Positions 63,044-64,000 of a stretch of DNA of 64,000 bases are shown one piece after another. This DNA is from Bailinhaonella thermotolerans. Lineage in GTDB: Bacteria > Actinomycetota > Actinomycetes > Streptosporangiales > Streptosporangiaceae. Numbering within the stretch: position 1 is the first letter of the stretch; each line of letters starts with the position of its first letter. Where the stretch lies: positions 186,001 through 250,000 of the forward strand of contig NZ_QZEY01000003.1 of NCBI RefSeq assembly GCF_003594875.1, in the 5' to 3' direction. Under the pieces are notes generated by a model. The model saw only the letters and a program-made list of their open reading frames with translations, did no database searches and was not told the origin of the DNA. Made by a program: the position numbers and the translations under genes.

Positions 63044-63228
63044 CGGAATCAGCGGAATCAGTGGAATCAGCCGAATCAACGGAATCGGCGAAATCCGCGG
63101 AATCAGCGGAATCAGCGGAGTCGCCGGGATCGGCGGAGCCGGCGGAGGCCGTGGGATCAGCGGGGATCAGCGGGGATCAGCGGGGATCAGCGGGGATCAG
63201 CGGGGATCAGCGGGGTCGGCGGGATCAG
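63044..63228. repeat. Two-phase minisatellite spanning the SDR stop codon
   Basis: About 13 imperfect 9-bp units (CGGAATCAG type, 63044-63160) are followed by five exact 10-bp units CGGGGATCAG (63161-63210) and two further 9-bp units. The SDR stop codon (63225-63227) falls inside the last unit. The array fills most of the 316-base gap before the esterase promoter. Confidence 0.9.
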
Positions 63229-63881
63229 GCGTCGCCGGAGTGGAGCGCCTCCAGGTCCCAGCTCCCGCGCGGCTGGGTGTGCAGGCGCCAGTAGTGCTCG
63301 GCGATGTCGTCGGGGTCGAAGGCGGTCCCCGGGGCGACCGGTCCCGCGACCGTGACGCTCGCGACGTGCACGCCGGCGTGGCCGTACTCCTGGTCGAGCA
63401 GCGTGACCAGGGTGCGGACGCCGGCCTTGCCGAGCGAGAGGCTGAAGTACCGCGGCTTCGGCTCGGGCATGCCCCCGGTGATCAGGAAGGTCCCGTTACC
63501 GCGCCGGGCCATCGCGGGCGCGACGTGCGCGGCGGCGGTGAGCGCGCCGACGACGTTCACCGCCCAGGCGTCCAGGTGGCCGCGCGCGGACAGTTCGCCG
63601 GGCCCGTCCGCCTGGATGATCGCCGCGTTGTAGACCACGACGTCAGGCAGGCCGTGCTCCGCCGTGATCGCGTCCAGCGCGGCCCGCAGTCCATCCTCGT
63701 CCGTGCTGTCGGCGACCACCGAGGTCACCGCCGCCCCGGTCGGCTCCAGCGCCCGCGCCGTCTCCTTCAGGGTCCGCTCACCGCGTGCGATCAGCCCGAC
63801 CGGCATGCCCTCCCGGGCGAAGCGCAGTGCCACCGCCCGCCCGATCCCGGGCCCCGCTCCGATGACCACCACTCCGGACAT
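63225..63881 (-). CDS. Short-chain dehydrogenase/reductase, atypical active site
   Basis: A 218-residue SDR. The cofactor motif is VIGAGPGIGRAVALRF (residues 5-20), the NAG-like motif is VYNAAI, and the active-site region is LITGGMPEPKPRYFSLSLGK. The Lys of the YxxxK motif is present, but the residue four before it is Leu and the nearest Tyr is seven before, so the classical catalytic Tyr is missing. The length is short for the family. ATG 63881 is divergent from a MerR gene whose likely operator overlaps this promoter, so MerR probably regulates it. Substrate unknown. Confidence 0.85.
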   Translation of the reverse strand: MSGVVVIGAGPGIGRAVALRFAREGMPVGLIARGERTLKETARALEPTGAAVTSVVADSTDEDGLRAALDAITAEHGLPDVVVYNAAIIQADGPGELSARGHLDAWAVNVVGALTAAAHVAPAMARRGNGTFLITGGMPEPKPRYFSLSLGKAGVRTLVTLLDQEYGHAGVHVASVTVAGPVAPGTAFDPDDIAEHYWRLHTQPRGSWDLEALHSGDA

Positions 63882-63919
63882 CCGAATCCCCTCATTTCGC
63901 TCGTAGGTGATGATTAGGG

Positions 63920-63951
63920 ACGGTAAGCCCTCACATCTGTGTGAAGGTCAA
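63920..63951 (-). promoter_or_regulatory. MerR-type promoter of the SDR gene
   Basis: On the minus strand TTGACC (63946-63951) and TACCGT (63920-63925) are separated by 20 bases, the long spacer typical of MerR-controlled promoters. Within it CCTTCACA-CAGA-TGTGAGGG forms an 8-4-8 inverted repeat with one mismatch (63928-63947 on the + strand). It lies between the SDR gene and the divergent MerR gene. Confidence 0.6.
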
Positions 63952-63966
63952 GCGAAGGGAGTCGCG

Positions 63967-64000
63967 ATGCGGATCGGTGACCTGGCGGACGCGACCGGCG
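63967..64000 (+). CDS. MerR-family regulator (N-terminal fragment, cut by window end)
   Basis: Eleven codons are visible, reading MRIGDLADATG, the start of a MerR winged helix. GAAGGGAG precedes ATG 63967. The gene is divergent from the SDR gene and adjoins a promoter with an elongated spacer and inverted repeat, as expected for a MerR regulator. The rest lies outside the window. Confidence 0.7.
   Translation, partial: MRIGDLADATG

Noticed and set aside
63044-63228. Possible CRISPR array
   Set aside because: Units are 9-10 bp with no spacers and no cas genes are near.

Overview
The window is very GC-rich DNA (by eye well above 70%) from a filamentous actinomycete, most likely in or near the Streptosporangiales/Streptomycetales. 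Supporting signs are frequent GTG and even TTG starts, ATGA/GTGA start-stop overlaps, an AmaP/DUF6286 envelope pair, XRE(DUF5753)-DUF397-RsbW-like ATPase (WhiJ-type) genes, an ECF41 sigma factor, DUF6493, a large LuxR-type (LAL) regulator and an FmdB-MTAP-SAF-MscL neighbourhood. No prophage, insertion sequence, CRISPR array or replication origin was seen. The organism cannot be named from this sequence alone.

Layout. 1-0.7 kb: end of an envelope-stress (DUF6286-AmaP) operon. 0.7-2.4 kb: a two-gene unit of a DUF4365 nuclease-fold protein and an uncharacterised partner. 2.6-5.5 kb: phosphoesterase, epimerase, stand-alone ATP-dependent DNA ligase. 5.7-10.6 kb: a signalling run of MetOD1-like sensor, PAS/GAF/SpoIIE phosphatase, ECF41 sigma factor and its usual partner, an FAD oxidoreductase. 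10.7-21.4 kb: SWIM protein plus SNF2 helicase, a membrane/propeller-like protein, a secreted four-repeat protein, and a DUF6493 gene coupled to an unknown partner. 21.4-28.7 kb: aldolase, two MFS pumps, secreted hydrolase, orphan NarL-type kinase. 29-35.7 kb: WhiJ-type locus (XRE, two DUF397 genes of which one is frameshifted, divergent ATPase), zinc alcohol dehydrogenase, MFS, and a small membrane protein whose leader can form two competing hairpins. 35.8-41.5 kb: DHA2 pump, a 1,211-residue LAL regulator carrying 40 exact copies of a 9-bp repeat, and a divergent 53-residue peptide gene. 42-46.8 kb: P450, HxlR with divergent oxidoreductase, VOC protein, tRNA-Arg(CCT). 47-57 kb: cell-wall M15 peptidase, DMFase-like lipoprotein, GNAT, MscL, SAF protein, MTA phosphorylase, MFS-MarR fusion, FmdB. 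57-64 kb: LacI regulator with divergent MFS, ArsC-like, NmrA-like, secreted esterase, SDR with divergent MerR (cut by the window end).

A recurring theme is short-repeat DNA. Arrays built around CCGTACGG fill several intergenic gaps, and related CGTACG-bearing units also occur in frame inside the LAL and SAF proteins. A second family of long inverted repeats (GATCTCGCGATCCC type) occurs at least twice as pairs and once as a half. Minisatellites lie at 39.1-39.4 kb and 63.0-63.2 kb. These repeats, the competing leader hairpins at 34.9 kb and the DUF4365 pair are the least explained parts of the window.
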